From Prevotella sp. (GTDB lineage: Bacteria; Bacteroidota; Bacteroidia; Bacteroidales; Bacteroidaceae): DNA of 64,000 bases. Position numbers and translations under genes: made by a program. The notes under the pieces were generated by a model that worked only from the letters and a program-made list of their open reading frames with translations, was not told the origin of the DNA and searched no databases. Of the stretch, positions 51,974 through 61,699 are shown piece by piece; within the stretch, counting starts at the first letter, position 1, and each line of letters opens with the position of its first letter. The stretch covers positions 1 to 64,000 of the forward strand of contig JAGAXW010000006.1 of NCBI GenBank assembly GCA_017847725.1. Reading direction: 5' to 3'.

Positions 51974-54900
51974 TCACCTCCAGAAGTCGTCGTCGAACTC
52001 GATATATCCGTTGTTCTGCTGTTGTGCAGGCTGTTCGAAGAAGGGGTCGTCGTTGGCCGGTGGCTGTTGCTGCGGCTGTTCCTTCTCCTCGGAATCCGGC
52101 TCCTGGATGATGACCTCCGGCTCGTCGAGCAGCGGCTGCTTCGATACGGGCAGCGGGGCCAGCTGTTGCTCGAAGAACACCTCATAGTCCTTGTAGCTGA
52201 AGGCGGTGCCCAGCAGCGGCAGGTTGGGCTCGCTGACTATCAGACTTCTGCAGCCCCTCAGCATAGCGGCCATCGCCTTGTTGGCATACAACTGGCGGGC
52301 ATACTGCTGCGCCTCGTCGTAATTGAGGAATCCCCTTACCAGCATGCGGGCCAGGCCGTGCGGGTCTTCCTCGATGGTGATGTCGAAGTTGCGCACCATG
52401 AAGTTGGAGAAGTTATACTTTGCCAACTCGTAGAGCAGCTGGTTCTGGTTCAGCGAGTCGGGATGATATACCAGCACGAACACATGATTGACCGTGCGCT
52501 CTATGCTGAGGGTATCCACCTTGGCAGAGTCCTGTCCGATGAAGTCATTGGTGCGGCGCGACCAGATGTCTCCGATGTCGAACTTGCCGCCATGCAGCTT
52601 CCTGCCTTGCTGCACGCCACGGATAATCATACCCGCCATATCGCTGACTTCACTCTGCGGATGCTGCTCCACCACCTGCTTCATGCGCTCCAGGCAGGCC
52701 GTGGCGTTGCCCTCGTTGAGCAGACTCAAGCCCTCGATGAAGAGGAACTTCGGACGGTGCTGGCCCAGCGGGAAGCGGCTGCCAGCCAGCTGGGTATTAC
52801 TCTTCACCTCATGGTAACGGTCGTTCTTGAAGGCTTCGTAGGTGGCCGCATACAGCGAGTCTTCGATGTGCACGCCAAAACGCTGGTTCTCCACGAAATG
52901 GGGGTCGGAGAGCAGGATGGTCCACTGGCTGTCGGGATAGTCGCGCTTGAGCACGTCGATACAGTGAGCGGCCTCAGCAGAGCGTCCCTGGCGCGAGTAG
53001 AGCAGGAACAGGTGGTACCAGCTCTCGTCGTTCTGCGCATAGTCGGCATATTGGGTAGTCAGTCGCGTCAGTGCCTTCTCACTGAGCCTGAGATTGTCGA
53101 GTTTGTCCTTGAAGATGATGCCCGAATGGAAGAGGCCGTCCTTAATCAGGTTGTCGCTGGCAGCGCGCTGCTCGTCCGTGAAGGGTATCTGCGCCAGGTA
53201 GTATTCGCGCTTATGGGGGTCGAGGGCGGTACTGTCGGCTGCTGCCTCCTGCTCTACGGCGGTGCTGTCGGCTGCTTGTCCATCCGTGTCTACCAGGGTG
53301 GAGTCGCCCGCCGCCTCCGTCTCGCCGTCGGTCTTCTCGAAGCTGACCACCGTCTGGTTCAGGCGCTGCCAGTTGTCCTGGTTCTCGCGCTTGCCCCACA
53401 GTCGCTGGAAGGCTTGCTTACCCTGGCTGACCGCCTGCGGATTATAGAAATACCACAGTCCGGAGTTGGCCGTGGCACCGGGCATCGTAGGCGTGGCGAC
53501 GGGTGTGGAGTGCATGGCTTGCTGATTGCCGTTGCGGGCCTCCTGCTCGCGTAGCGTCTGCTCTGCAGCCTCCTCTTCGCGCGCGCGCTGTTCCTCTTTC
53601 TCCTTCTTCACAAAGTCGGCTATCAACTGGTCTATCACCTTGTTGAGCTCGTCCTCCGGCAGGTGTGACAAGCGCTGCAGCGAGTCTTGCAGTTCCACTG
53701 CCGACGTATGGGGCACCAGTTCGTCGAGCACTTTCGAGCGGTCGGCCAACTGCTGGTAGTCCTTCCGGTCCTTGTCCAGCAGTCCGATGGCCTCGGCATA
53801 GCAGCGCTGGGCGTCAGCATAGCGCTCCTGCTCCCAGTAGACGTTGCCGAGCGTGAGCAGCAGCACTCCCTTTTCAATGCCGTTGCGCGTCGACTTTTTG
53901 CTGCCTTCCTCATAAGCCTCGATGGCGTGCGTCGAATCGCGCTGACTCAGGTAGACGTTGCCGATGGCATAGTACACCTGGTCCAGATAGTCCTTGTTAT
54001 TGTCCGATACCGCCATGCGCCGCAGACGACTGATCTTACGCTTGTTGTCGCCCGCAGGCATCACCTCGGTCTGGGCGATGCGGGCGTTGAACTCCAGCTC
54101 ATAGGGCGGATTCAGCCTGACGACGTGCTGATAGGCCTTATAGGCCAGTGTAGGGTTTCCCGTCAGTGCCTGCAGCTGCCCCATCAGGAACCATTCGCGG
54201 GCCTTTTGCTTGCGGCGTCGCTCATGACTGATGACCTTTCGCAGGTAGGGTATGGCCTTTTCGTATTGCTCACTGCGTATGTAGTAGTCGGCATAGGTGT
54301 AGTCCCAGTCCTTGACGGCACGGAAGTGCATCGAGTCACGCCGCTGCTTGGTGATGACATCCTCGGCATCGTAGAGCCATCCCAGCTCCGTATAGCTCTT
54401 CGCCAGCCACGCACGGGCAATGCCGTGTATGGCAAGCTGCGTCTGGTAGAGGCGTGTCATGTAGGAGAAGGTAGCTGCCGCCTCCTCAAACTGGCCCTGC
54501 TGAAACTGCGCCTTGCCCAGCAGCAGCCAGGCACGCCACAGGAAGGGGTTGTACTCGCGACGGTTCAGCCACTCGATGTCTTTTGCCGTCTTGCGGCGCT
54601 GTTTGTTCCACTCGGGTCGTCGCTTGATGCTGTGCTGCTTGATGGTCTTCTCGGCCTTCTCGATGGCACGGTCGAAGTTTGCCTTGCCCAGTTCGCGGCT
54701 CTGCTTGTTGCCTACCATATATAAAGGTATAAGCTCCGTACAGTTGTCCTTGTTGCCCATCTCCTTCTCCAGGTTTCCCTCAATGAAGGCCTGCGAACCG
54801 TTGAAATAAGTGTTGTAGCGGGCAGTGAACGACTGCCAAAAGCGGCTCCGCGCCGTATTCTTCTTGGTGGAGCACGAGGTCACCAGCAGCACGATGAGCA

Positions 54901-55084
54901 GGATATGGCAAACCTTCTTGCCCTTTTCCACCAAGTCGGCCAACTTACAGTCTGCCCTGCTGCCACACGAGGCACAGCCGTCTTCGGCCTTAACGACAGA
55001 ATCGTCGCTGCCACCCATCGAGAAGAGAGCGGCAACGGCACCCAGCGCCACCAAGGATACGACGACTATCAGCAGAAAACTCAT
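51974..55084 (-). CDS. porW: Type IX secretion TPR protein PorW/SprE with N-terminal fusion
   Basis: The body of the 1036-aa protein is a TPR-rich PorW/SprE: a lipobox-like ILLIVLLVTSC at about residues 61-71, STKKNTARSRFWQSFTARYN, then many TPR units and a Pro/Gln/Glu-rich tail. Before it, in the same frame and without a usable internal start, stands an extra module. It has a membrane helix (SFLLIVVVSLVALGAVAALF) and a Cys-rich segment (CASCGSRADC), which looks like a separate small protein in relatives. PorW supports gliding and type IX secretion. The fusion could be a real chimera or a recent loss of a stop. Confidence 0.85.
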   Translation of the reverse strand: MSFLLIVVVSLVALGAVAALFSMGGSDDSVVKAEDGCASCGSRADCKLADLVEKGKKVCHILLIVLLVTSCSTKKNTARSRFWQSFTARYNTYFNGSQAFIEGNLEKEMGNKDNCTELIPLYMVGNKQSRELGKANFDRAIEKAEKTIKQHSIKRRPEWNKQRRKTAKDIEWLNRREYNPFLWRAWLLLGKAQFQQGQFEEAAATFSYMTRLYQTQLAIHGIARAWLAKSYTELGWLYDAEDVITKQRRDSMHFRAVKDWDYTYADYYIRSEQYEKAIPYLRKVISHERRRKQKAREWFLMGQLQALTGNPTLAYKAYQHVVRLNPPYELEFNARIAQTEVMPAGDNKRKISRLRRMAVSDNNKDYLDQVYYAIGNVYLSQRDSTHAIEAYEEGSKKSTRNGIEKGVLLLTLGNVYWEQERYADAQRCYAEAIGLLDKDRKDYQQLADRSKVLDELVPHTSAVELQDSLQRLSHLPEDELNKVIDQLIADFVKKEKEEQRAREEEAAEQTLREQEARNGNQQAMHSTPVATPTMPGATANSGLWYFYNPQAVSQGKQAFQRLWGKRENQDNWQRLNQTVVSFEKTDGETEAAGDSTLVDTDGQAADSTAVEQEAAADSTALDPHKREYYLAQIPFTDEQRAASDNLIKDGLFHSGIIFKDKLDNLRLSEKALTRLTTQYADYAQNDESWYHLFLLYSRQGRSAEAAHCIDVLKRDYPDSQWTILLSDPHFVENQRFGVHIEDSLYAATYEAFKNDRYHEVKSNTQLAGSRFPLGQHRPKFLFIEGLSLLNEGNATACLERMKQVVEQHPQSEVSDMAGMIIRGVQQGRKLHGGKFDIGDIWSRRTNDFIGQDSAKVDTLSIERTVNHVFVLVYHPDSLNQNQLLYELAKYNFSNFMVRNFDITIEEDPHGLARMLVRGFLNYDEAQQYARQLYANKAMAAMLRGCRSLIVSEPNLPLLGTAFSYKDYEVFFEQQLAPLPVSKQPLLDEPEVIIQEPDSEEKEQPQQQPPANDDPFFEQPAQQQNNGYIEFDDDFWR

Positions 55085-56343
55085 AACTCTGAATCCTCAA
55101 TCATAAAATGTACACTCTTCAGGTCGTCCCAGAAGTGTGGATACGACTTGCTGACCACCTGCGGATGGTTAATGCGCAATCCCTCTACGCAGAAAGCGGC
55201 AGGTGCAAAGGCCATCGCCATCCGGTGGTCCTCATAGGTGTCGATGCCGTCGCTCCAGTCTGCCTCGCAGCGCTCTCCGTCCCACAGGAGCTCGCAACCA
55301 TTGACGTCGTGCAGCACGTAGCCCAGCTTTCTCATCTCCGCCTTCAGGGCCTCGATGCGGTCGGTCTCCTTGATTTTGAGCGTGGAGAGTCCGTAGAAGT
55401 GGAAATGCACGCCCATCAGCGCACAGCACACCACAAAAGTCTGTGCCAGGTCGGGCGTATTGACGAAGTCGTACTCCAGGCGTGGCACGCTGCGACCCGT
55501 CCGGCGCAGGATGACGGTGGTCGGCACGCCCTCCTGCCGGCTCTCGAAGATTGTCTTCACGCCCAGCAGACTGAAGATATGGCGCACCGACGAGTCGCCC
55601 TGTTTCGAGCCGTCCATCAGCCCCTCGAGCCTGATTTCATCCTCCTCATGGTGCGACAGGGCCATCAGCTCATACCAGTAGGAGGCTGCACTCCAGTCGT
55701 TCTCTATCAGATAGGAGCGTTTCTGGTAGGGCTGCGCCTTCACCTCGATGGTATCGTGGGCCGTCCAGGCGGCATCGGCGCCGAACTCGCGCATCATCCA
55801 GAGCGTCAGGTCGATATAAGGTCTTGAGATGACGCTACCCGTCAGGTGCAGCGTCAGCCCTTTCTGCAGCATGGGGCCAACCATCAGCAAGGCCGAGACA
55901 TACTGCGAACTGACATTTCCTGCCATTTCCAGTTCTCCGCCCTCCAGCATACCGCCACGAATGTGCAGCGGCGGAAAGCCCTCCTCGCCCGCATAGCTGA
56001 TGTCGGCCCCCAACAGGCGCAGGGCATCTACCAGCACGCCGATAGGTCGGTGGCGCATGCGCTCTGTACCCGTAAGGAGATGTTCCTCACCCTTACAGGT
56101 CGACAGATAGGCAGTCATGAAGCGCATGGCCGTGCCTGCCGCCTTGATATCGATTTCATACGGCCGACGGCGCAGCGCCTCGACGATTACTTCTGTATCG
56201 TCACAATCCGACAAATTGTCGGGCAGCACGTCACCACCCGACAAGGCATGGATGACCAGTGCCCTGTTGGAAATACTCTTCGAGGCAGGCAGCCTGACGG
56301 TACCGCTTAGTCGCTCGGGAGCAATTATCGTATAGTACATCAT
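55081..56343 (-). CDS. aroA: 3-phosphoshikimate 1-carboxyvinyltransferase (EPSP synthase)
   Basis: From the ATG at 56343 the 420-aa enzyme has RLPASKSISNRALVIHALSGG near residue 16, AGTAMRFMTAYLS near 75 and KETDRIEALKAEMRKLG near 320. It joins PEP to shikimate-3-phosphate. The sequence is shorter and more divergent than E. coli AroA, as is usual in Bacteroidota. It overlaps porW by 4 nt and is first in the aroA-porW-porX-tsaE run. Confidence 0.92.
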   Translation of the reverse strand: MMYYTIIAPERLSGTVRLPASKSISNRALVIHALSGGDVLPDNLSDCDDTEVIVEALRRRPYEIDIKAAGTAMRFMTAYLSTCKGEEHLLTGTERMRHRPIGVLVDALRLLGADISYAGEEGFPPLHIRGGMLEGGELEMAGNVSSQYVSALLMVGPMLQKGLTLHLTGSVISRPYIDLTLWMMREFGADAAWTAHDTIEVKAQPYQKRSYLIENDWSAASYWYELMALSHHEEDEIRLEGLMDGSKQGDSSVRHIFSLLGVKTIFESRQEGVPTTVILRRTGRSVPRLEYDFVNTPDLAQTFVVCCALMGVHFHFYGLSTLKIKETDRIEALKAEMRKLGYVLHDVNGCELLWDGERCEADWSDGIDTYEDHRMAMAFAPAAFCVEGLRINHPQVVSKSYPHFWDDLKSVHFMIEDSEL

Positions 56344-56379
56344 GGAGTTTTCAGCGAATAAGTACACTTTAACAACTTA

Positions 56380-56387
56380 CAAAGATA
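56380..56387 (-). promoter_or_regulatory. aroA promoter -7 box
   Basis: Minus-strand TATCTTTG lies 37 bases upstream of the aroA ATG. The -33 position reads about TTGG at 19 nt. Confidence 0.5.
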
Positions 56388-56458
56388 CAATTTATTTGAT
56401 GATTTACCAAGGAAATAACATTAATTATAAAAGTTTTCCCCAAAAAGTAGGCCGAAAA

Positions 56459-56490
56459 TTTGCAAGTTTCGAAAAAACGTCGTACCTTTG
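56459..56490 (+). promoter_or_regulatory. tRNA-Pro promoter
   Basis: TTTG (56459-56462), a 20-nt spacer and TACCTTTG (56483-56490) end 22 bases before the tRNA. Confidence 0.75.
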
Positions 56491-56512
56491 CACCCGCTTA
56501 CAAGCAAATGTT

Positions 56513-56585
56513 CGGGATTTAGCGCAGTTGGTAGCGCACACGTCTGGGGGGCGCGAGGTCGCTGGTTCGAGTCCAGTAATCCCGA
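56513..56585 (+). tRNA. tRNA-Pro (anticodon GGG)
   Basis: A 73-nt cloverleaf has acceptor CGGGATT/AATCCCG, discriminator A and a D arm GCGCAGTTGGTAGCGC. The anticodon arm CACGT-CTGGGGG-GCGCG reads GGG, and the T arm is CTGGTTCGAGTCCAG. The anticodon stem contains an A-C mismatch at positions 28-42 and a T-G pair. CCA is not encoded. Confidence 0.92.
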
Positions 56586-56654
56586 CTGAAGAAAGGGAGT
56601 TGCAAACCGACAGGTTTCGACTCCTTTCTTTATTTCATAAGAGCACGACCCAGT

Positions 56655-57416
56655 ATGGCAACAGAAAAAGCAATCTTCGGACGAACAGAACTGCTGTTAG
56701 GCGCAGACGTGGTAGAACGGATAGGCCAGCAGCGTGTCATCATCTTCGGTGTGGGCGGGGTGGGCTCGTGGTGTGCCGAAAGCCTGATACGCTCAGGCAT
56801 CCGCCGGCTGACCATCGTCGATGCCGACTGCGTATGCGTCAGCAATATCAACCGCCAACTGATGGCCACCACCCTAACCGTCGGACAGGCAAAAGTCGAC
56901 GTGCTGAAGGAGCGACTGCTCACCATCAATCCTGCGGCAGAGATTGTAGCCCTCCAGAAAGTCTTCGACGAAGAGACCGCCGCCGACTTCCATATCAGCG
57001 AGTACGACTACATCATCGACGCCATCGATTCGCTCAAGGACAAGGCGCTACTCATCGAGACGGCCTGCCAGACAAAGGCCAAGTTCTTCTCCAGCATGGG
57101 TGCCGCCCTGAAACTCGACCCCACCAGAATCCAGGTGGCCGAGTTCTGGAAGGTCAAGGGCGACCCCTTGGCACGGGCACTACGCAACCGGTTCAAGAAG
57201 CAGAAGCGCTTTCCAAAGCGCAAGTTCCAATGCGTGTTCAGCGACGAACTGCTGCAGAACTGCGGGCACAGCGACCCCGACGCCGCCGAGCAAAGCATGT
57301 TCAACAAGCCCCACACCAACGGCACCGTGGTACACATCACGTCCATATTCGGTTTCATGCTGTCCGCACTCGTCGTCCAAGACATCGTCGGCACTACACA
57401 TAGTCATCGCAAATGA
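56655..57416 (+). CDS. tcdA: tRNA threonylcarbamoyladenosine dehydratase (ThiF/TcdA family)
   Basis: The 253-aa E1-like enzyme has the nucleotide-binding FGVGGVGSWCAESLIRSG near residue 31, DADCVCVSNINRQ near 56 and DAIDSLKDKALLI near 117. TcdA cyclises t6A in tRNAs with ATP. tsaE, which acts in t6A synthesis, lies about 6 kb away in the window. Confidence 0.92.
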   Translation: MATEKAIFGRTELLLGADVVERIGQQRVIIFGVGGVGSWCAESLIRSGIRRLTIVDADCVCVSNINRQLMATTLTVGQAKVDVLKERLLTINPAAEIVALQKVFDEETAADFHISEYDYIIDAIDSLKDKALLIETACQTKAKFFSSMGAALKLDPTRIQVAEFWKVKGDPLARALRNRFKKQKRFPKRKFQCVFSDELLQNCGHSDPDAAEQSMFNKPHTNGTVVHITSIFGFMLSALVVQDIVGTTHSHRK

Positions 57417-57532
57417 CAACTCCACATGACAAAAATGTTATACGCACACAATATTTTATAATTATAGTTCAAAAAAACGGTCAATAAAGTGAATAAACTT
57501 TAATTGGCTGGCAACTTTTCATAAATATTTCG

Positions 57533-57540
57533 TACCTTTG
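57533..57540 (+). promoter_or_regulatory. pckA promoter -7 box
   Basis: TACCTTTG lies 71 bases upstream of pckA. No -33 TTTG at normal spacing. Confidence 0.5.
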
Positions 57541-57610
57541 CCACGATTTTCAAGGACCCTAAGAGGTAAAAAGTATTTCACAACATAAAATTTAAGGAGA
57601 AAATTACATT

Positions 57611-59224
57611 ATGGCAAAGTTAGATTTGACGCAGTATGGCATCACAGGATCGACCGTGATTGCACACAATCCGTCGTATGAATTCCTCTTCGAGGAAGAA
57701 ACCAAAGCCGGACTGACTGGCTACGACAAAGGTCAGAACACCGAGCTGAACGCTGTCAACGTGATGACAGGTATCTACACCGGCCGTTCACCTAAAGACA
57801 AATACATCGTTGACGATGCTCAGAGCCACGACAAAGTATGGTGGACCACTGAGGAATACAAGAACGACAACCACCCCATGAGCGAGGAGGTTTGGAAGCA
57901 GGTGAAGGAAATCGCCATCAAGGAGCTTTGCAACAAGGACCTCTACGTGGTCGACGCCTTCTGCGGTGCCAACGAGGCTACCCGCCTGGCCGTCCGCTTC
58001 ATTGTGGAAGTTGCCTGGCAGGCTCACTTCGTAAAGAACATGTTCATCCAGCCTACTGCTGAGGAACTGGAGAAGTTCGAGCCCAACTTCGTTATCTACA
58101 ACGCTTCTAAGGCCAAGGTTGAGAACTACAAGGAGCTGGGTCTGAACTCAGAGACCTGCGTAGCCTTCAACACCACCTCTCGCGAGCAGTGCATCATCAA
58201 CACCTGGTACGGTGGTGAGATGAAGAAAGGTATGTTCTCCATGCAGAACTACTACCTGCCCCTGCAGGGCATCGCATCGATGCACTGCTCGGCCAACACC
58301 GACATGGAGGGTAAGAACACCGCTATCTTCTTCGGCCTCTCCGGTACTGGTAAGACCACGCTGTCTACCGACCCGAAGCGCCTGCTCATCGGTGACGACG
58401 AGCACGGATGGGACGACGAGGGTGTGTTCAACCTCGAGGGTGGCTGCTATGCCAAGGTCATCAACCTCGACAAGGAGAGCGAACCCGACATCTACAACGC
58501 CATCCGCCGCGACGCCCTGCTGGAGAACGTCACCGTCGACGCTAACGGCAAGATTGACTTCGCCGACAAGAGCGTGACAGAGAACACTCGCGTAAGCTAC
58601 CCCATCAACCACATCGAGAAGATTGCCCAGAAGGTCAATGGCAAGAGCGCCGGTCCCGAGGCCAAGAATGTCATCTTCCTTTCTGCCGACGCCTTCGGCG
58701 TGCTACCTCCTGTCAGCATCCTGACCCCTGAGCAGACCAAGTATTACTTCCTCTCTGGCTTCACCGCCAAGTTGGCCGGTACAGAGCGCGGCATCACAGA
58801 GCCCACTCCCACCTTCAGCGCATGCTTCGGCCAGGCATTCCTCGAGCTGCACCCCACCAAGTACGCTGAGGAGCTGGTCAAGAAGATGGAGAAGAGCGGC
58901 GCCAAGGCCTACCTCGTCAACACCGGTTGGAACGGTACTGGCAAGCGTATCTCTATCCGCGACACCCGCGGCATCATCGACGCCATCCTGGGCGGTGCCA
59001 TCCTGAAGGCTCCCACCAAGAAGATTCCTTACTTCGACTTCGAGGTTCCCACAGAGCTTGAGGGCGTAGACACCAACATTCTCGATCCGCGCGACACCTA
59101 TGCAGACGCTGCCGAGTGGAACAAGAAGGCCGAGGATCTGGCTGCCCGCTTCATCAAGAACTTCAAGAAGTACGAGGGCAACGAGGCCGGCAAGGCTCTG
59201 GTCGCTGCAGGTCCAAAACTGTAA
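57611..59224 (+). CDS. pckA: Phosphoenolpyruvate carboxykinase (ATP)
   Basis: The 537-aa enzyme has the kinase-1a P-loop [12 protein letters not shown] near residue 243 and [22 protein letters not shown] near 262. The N-terminal [11 protein letters not shown] binds the substrate. It interconverts oxaloacetate plus ATP and PEP plus CO2, which in succinate-producing Bacteroidota probably runs in the carboxylating direction (inference). Confidence 0.97.
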   Translation: MAKLDLTQYGITGSTVIAHNPSYEFLFEEETKAGLTGYDKGQNTELNAVNVMTGIYTGRSPKDKYIVDDAQSHDKVWWTTEEYKNDNHPMSEEVWKQVKEIAIKELCNKDLYVVDAFCGANEATRLAVRFIVEVAWQAHFVKNMFIQPTAEELEKFEPNFVIYNASKAKVENYKELGLNSETCVAFNTTSREQCIINTWYGGEMKKGMFSMQNYYLPLQGIASMHCSANTDMEGKNTAIFFGLSGTGKTTLSTDPKRLLIGDDEHGWDDEGVFNLEGGCYAKVINLDKESEPDIYNAIRRDALLENVTVDANGKIDFADKSVTENTRVSYPINHIEKIAQKVNGKSAGPEAKNVIFLSADAFGVLPPVSILTPEQTKYYFLSGFTAKLAGTERGITEPTPTFSACFGQAFLELHPTKYAEELVKKMEKSGAKAYLVNTGWNGTGKRISIRDTRGIIDAILGGAILKAPTKKIPYFDFEVPTELEGVDTNILDPRDTYADAAEWNKKAEDLAARFIKNFKKYEGNEAGKALVAAGPKL

Positions 59225-59249
59225 GATAGAAGTGCTTTAAGCAATTTAA

Positions 59250-59284
59250 TGAACCCCGAAAGACTTTGTCTCTTTCGGGGTTCA
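59250..59284 (+). terminator. pckA terminator
   Basis: TGAACCCCGAAAGA (59250-59263) pairs perfectly with TCTTTCGGGGTTCA (59271-59284) around a 7-nt loop. No long T run follows. Confidence 0.75.
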
Positions 59285-59320
59285 TCAATAAGGTTGGAAA
59301 TGTTCACACGAACACCTGGC

Positions 59321-59374
59321 AGAACAAAAAGAATAGAATCTTTTTGTTCTGCTCTTGACTTTTTCGTAACTTTG
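59321..59374 (+). promoter_or_regulatory. Promoter of the surface-polysaccharide cluster with -33 dyad
   Basis: TTTG (59343-59346), 20 nt and TAACTTTG (59367-59374). A perfect dyad AGAACAAAAAGA-ATAGAA-TCTTTTTGTTCT (59321-59350) overlaps the -33 box. It is like the two metK promoters in both dyad and spacer. Confidence 0.7.
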
Positions 59375-59402
59375 CAGGCAAAATATCGAAATCGGCGACA
59401 AG

Positions 59403-60854
59403 ATGAGCGAAAAGACGCTGAAGGAGAAGACTGCCACAGGACTATTATGGGGCGCACTCAACAACCTGACAATGCAGGTATTGGGGGCCCTGATAGGTAT
59501 TGTACTGGGACGCCTGCTCTCACCTGACGAATACGGCATGGTGGGCATGCTGGCCATTTTCTCCGCCATCGCTGCATCGCTGCAGGAGAGTGGCTTTACG
59601 GCTGCCATCACGAATCTGAAGCATGCAGAGCACCGCGACTATAATGCTGTTTTCTGGTTCAGTACGGCCGTGTCGCTGACGCTCTACGCCCTGCTCTACC
59701 TGAGCGCTCCACTCATTGCCCGCTTCTTCCATCAGCCCGAATTGGTCGACCTGTCGCGACTGGTGTTTGCCTCGTTTGTCGTGGCAGGCATCGGTACCGC
59801 CCACTCCGCCTACCTCTTTCGCAACATGATGAACCGCGAAAAGGCCATCATCGGGCTGGCGGCCCTGATAGTCAGCGGAACGGTAGGCATCGTGCTGGCC
59901 TTGAACGGCTACTCCTACTGGAGTCTGGCGTGGCAGCAGTTTGCCTTCATCACCACGGTCGACGCGGGACGGCTGTACTATGTGCGCTGGCTGCCCACCC
60001 TGCATTTCGACATGGCACCCATCAGGCACATGTTTGCCTTCAGCAGCAAAATCCTTGTCACCAACATCATCAACCAGGTGAACAACAATATTCTGTCGCT
60101 CGTCTTCGGACGCCTTTTCGCAGCCCGCGACGTGGGCAACTACACGCAGGCTGCCAAGTGGAACACGATGGGCCACTCGCTCATATCGGGCACCCTCCAG
60201 CAGGTGGCACAGCCCGTGATGGCCTCCATCAGCGACGACGGCCAGGGGCGCCAGATCAACGTCTTCCGCAAGATGCTGCGCTTCACGGCATTTCTCTCCA
60301 TGCCCGCCATGATGGGGCTGGCGCTCATCGCCGACTTTATCGTCGTGCTGCTGGGCGAACAGTGGTCCGACAGTGTCGCACTGCTGCGCATCCTGTGCGT
60401 CTGCGGCGCCTTCCTGCCCATCCATACGCTCTATCAGAACCTTTTCATCAGCCACGGACAGTCGGGCACCTACATGTGGGTTACCATCGGCCTCATCGCC
60501 ACACAGACGACGGTCGTACTGGCCTTTGGCCGCTGGGGCATCCAGGCGATGGTGACGGCCTATACCCTCGTGGTGGTGATGTGGACGGCCGTGTGGCAAC
60601 TATTGGCCAAGCGACTGATAGGTATACGCAGCCGCGACGTGCTGAAAGACGTGGTGCCCTTCCTCCTGATAGCGCTGGCCTGTGTCGCCGCAGGCTACTA
60701 CGCCACGCTTTCCATCACCACACCTTATATGAGCATCGCCGCACGTATCGTGGTGACGGCCGCGCTCTATATCGGCGTGATGAAGGCGGCCCGCGTCACC
60801 ATCTACAACGAATGTATTCACTTTCTACTCAAACGCCATGAAACTGCTCATTGA
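59403..60854 (+). CDS. Lipopolysaccharide/polysaccharide flippase (Wzx/MATE-like)
   Basis: The 483-aa protein is hydrophobic with about 12-14 helices and starts MSEKTLKEKTATGLLWGALNNLTMQ. LLSPDEYGMVGM and FGRLFAARDVGNYTQAAKWN are typical of the polysaccharide-synthesis/WzxC family. It should move lipid-linked glycans across the inner membrane. Its 3' end overlaps the GT2 gene by 17 nt. Confidence 0.88.
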   Translation: MSEKTLKEKTATGLLWGALNNLTMQVLGALIGIVLGRLLSPDEYGMVGMLAIFSAIAASLQESGFTAAITNLKHAEHRDYNAVFWFSTAVSLTLYALLYLSAPLIARFFHQPELVDLSRLVFASFVVAGIGTAHSAYLFRNMMNREKAIIGLAALIVSGTVGIVLALNGYSYWSLAWQQFAFITTVDAGRLYYVRWLPTLHFDMAPIRHMFAFSSKILVTNIINQVNNNILSLVFGRLFAARDVGNYTQAAKWNTMGHSLISGTLQQVAQPVMASISDDGQGRQINVFRKMLRFTAFLSMPAMMGLALIADFIVVLLGEQWSDSVALLRILCVCGAFLPIHTLYQNLFISHGQSGTYMWVTIGLIATQTTVVLAFGRWGIQAMVTAYTLVVVMWTAVWQLLAKRLIGIRSRDVLKDVVPFLLIALACVAAGYYATLSITTPYMSIAARIVVTAALYIGVMKAARVTIYNECIHFLLKRHETAH

Positions 60855-61695
60855 GAAGATCAAGCTGGCCCTGCTGAAACGGTCGGGCATCAGTCAGAAG
60901 AAGAAAGACCACGCCTCGTGGGAGGCCAAGGGGTATCGCAAGGAACCTGCGGTGACCTTTATCATCCAGTCGCACGACAAGAGCCTGCAGGTATGCCACG
61001 TACTGCCCAAGCTACGCCAATATGCCAATGCCGAAATCATCGTCATCGACGACGGCTCGAAGGCCGAGCACACGCAGCGGCTGGCAGCCGCACTGACCGG
61101 TGCCAACGAGTTTCTGCTGCGTGCCAACGACCTGTTTGAGAATGTCACCTACGACAAGGCCATCCGACTGGCCAACGGCCGCTATATCGCCCTGATGCAG
61201 GACGACGACGACTTCGACGGCATCGGCTGGGTGAAGCGTGCCGTCAGCCTGTTCGAACAGCATCCAGAGATGGCTATACTCGGAGGCAAGGGCGGACTGG
61301 ACATCGCCTTTGAGGACGACCGCCAGTGGGCCCACGGCGGACCGTCGATGGCGGCCGGCGACTTCTCCTTCGTCACGGCCGTCAACCGTGCTCCCATGTG
61401 GCTCAACAAGGAGCTGTTCCGCCAGCACCTGCATCACATCGACTTTCGCTTTGCGCCGTTCCAGTTCGACGACTACGAGCTCTGTGCCCGCACCTGGCTC
61501 TGCGGCCTGCAGGTGGGTTGGTATGATGCCGCCTTCCGCAGCCTGACCGCCGGCGGCATGCGTCTGTGGAACAACGACTTCACCCGCGAACAGAGCGAGC
61601 GCAACGGAAGGCTGCTCTACCAGTTGTATGCCACCCAGCGGGAGGAAATAGCCCGTCGCGTGGCTGCTGCCCGTCGAATCCTCCATCAATCCTAA
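60838..61695 (+). CDS. Family 2-type glycosyltransferase
   Basis: The 285-aa GT-A protein has the nucleotide-sugar DxD-type site in ALMQDDDDFDGIGW near residue 117, plus IIVIDDGSKAEHTQR near 62. WGGP-like and TAVNRAPMWLNKEL features follow. It probably adds a sugar to the glycan moved by the flippase. Donor and acceptor are unknown. Confidence 0.85.
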   Translation: MKLLIEKIKLALLKRSGISQKKKDHASWEAKGYRKEPAVTFIIQSHDKSLQVCHVLPKLRQYANAEIIVIDDGSKAEHTQRLAAALTGANEFLLRANDLFENVTYDKAIRLANGRYIALMQDDDDFDGIGWVKRAVSLFEQHPEMAILGGKGGLDIAFEDDRQWAHGGPSMAAGDFSFVTAVNRAPMWLNKELFRQHLHHIDFRFAPFQFDDYELCARTWLCGLQVGWYDAAFRSLTAGGMRLWNNDFTREQSERNGRLLYQLYATQREEIARRVAAARRILHQS

Positions 61696-61699
61696 CGCC

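Noticed and set aside
50446-53554. Long plus-strand frames opposite porX and porW
   Set aside because: Both real genes have recognisable domains. The opposite frames have compositions typical of codon-bias shadows.
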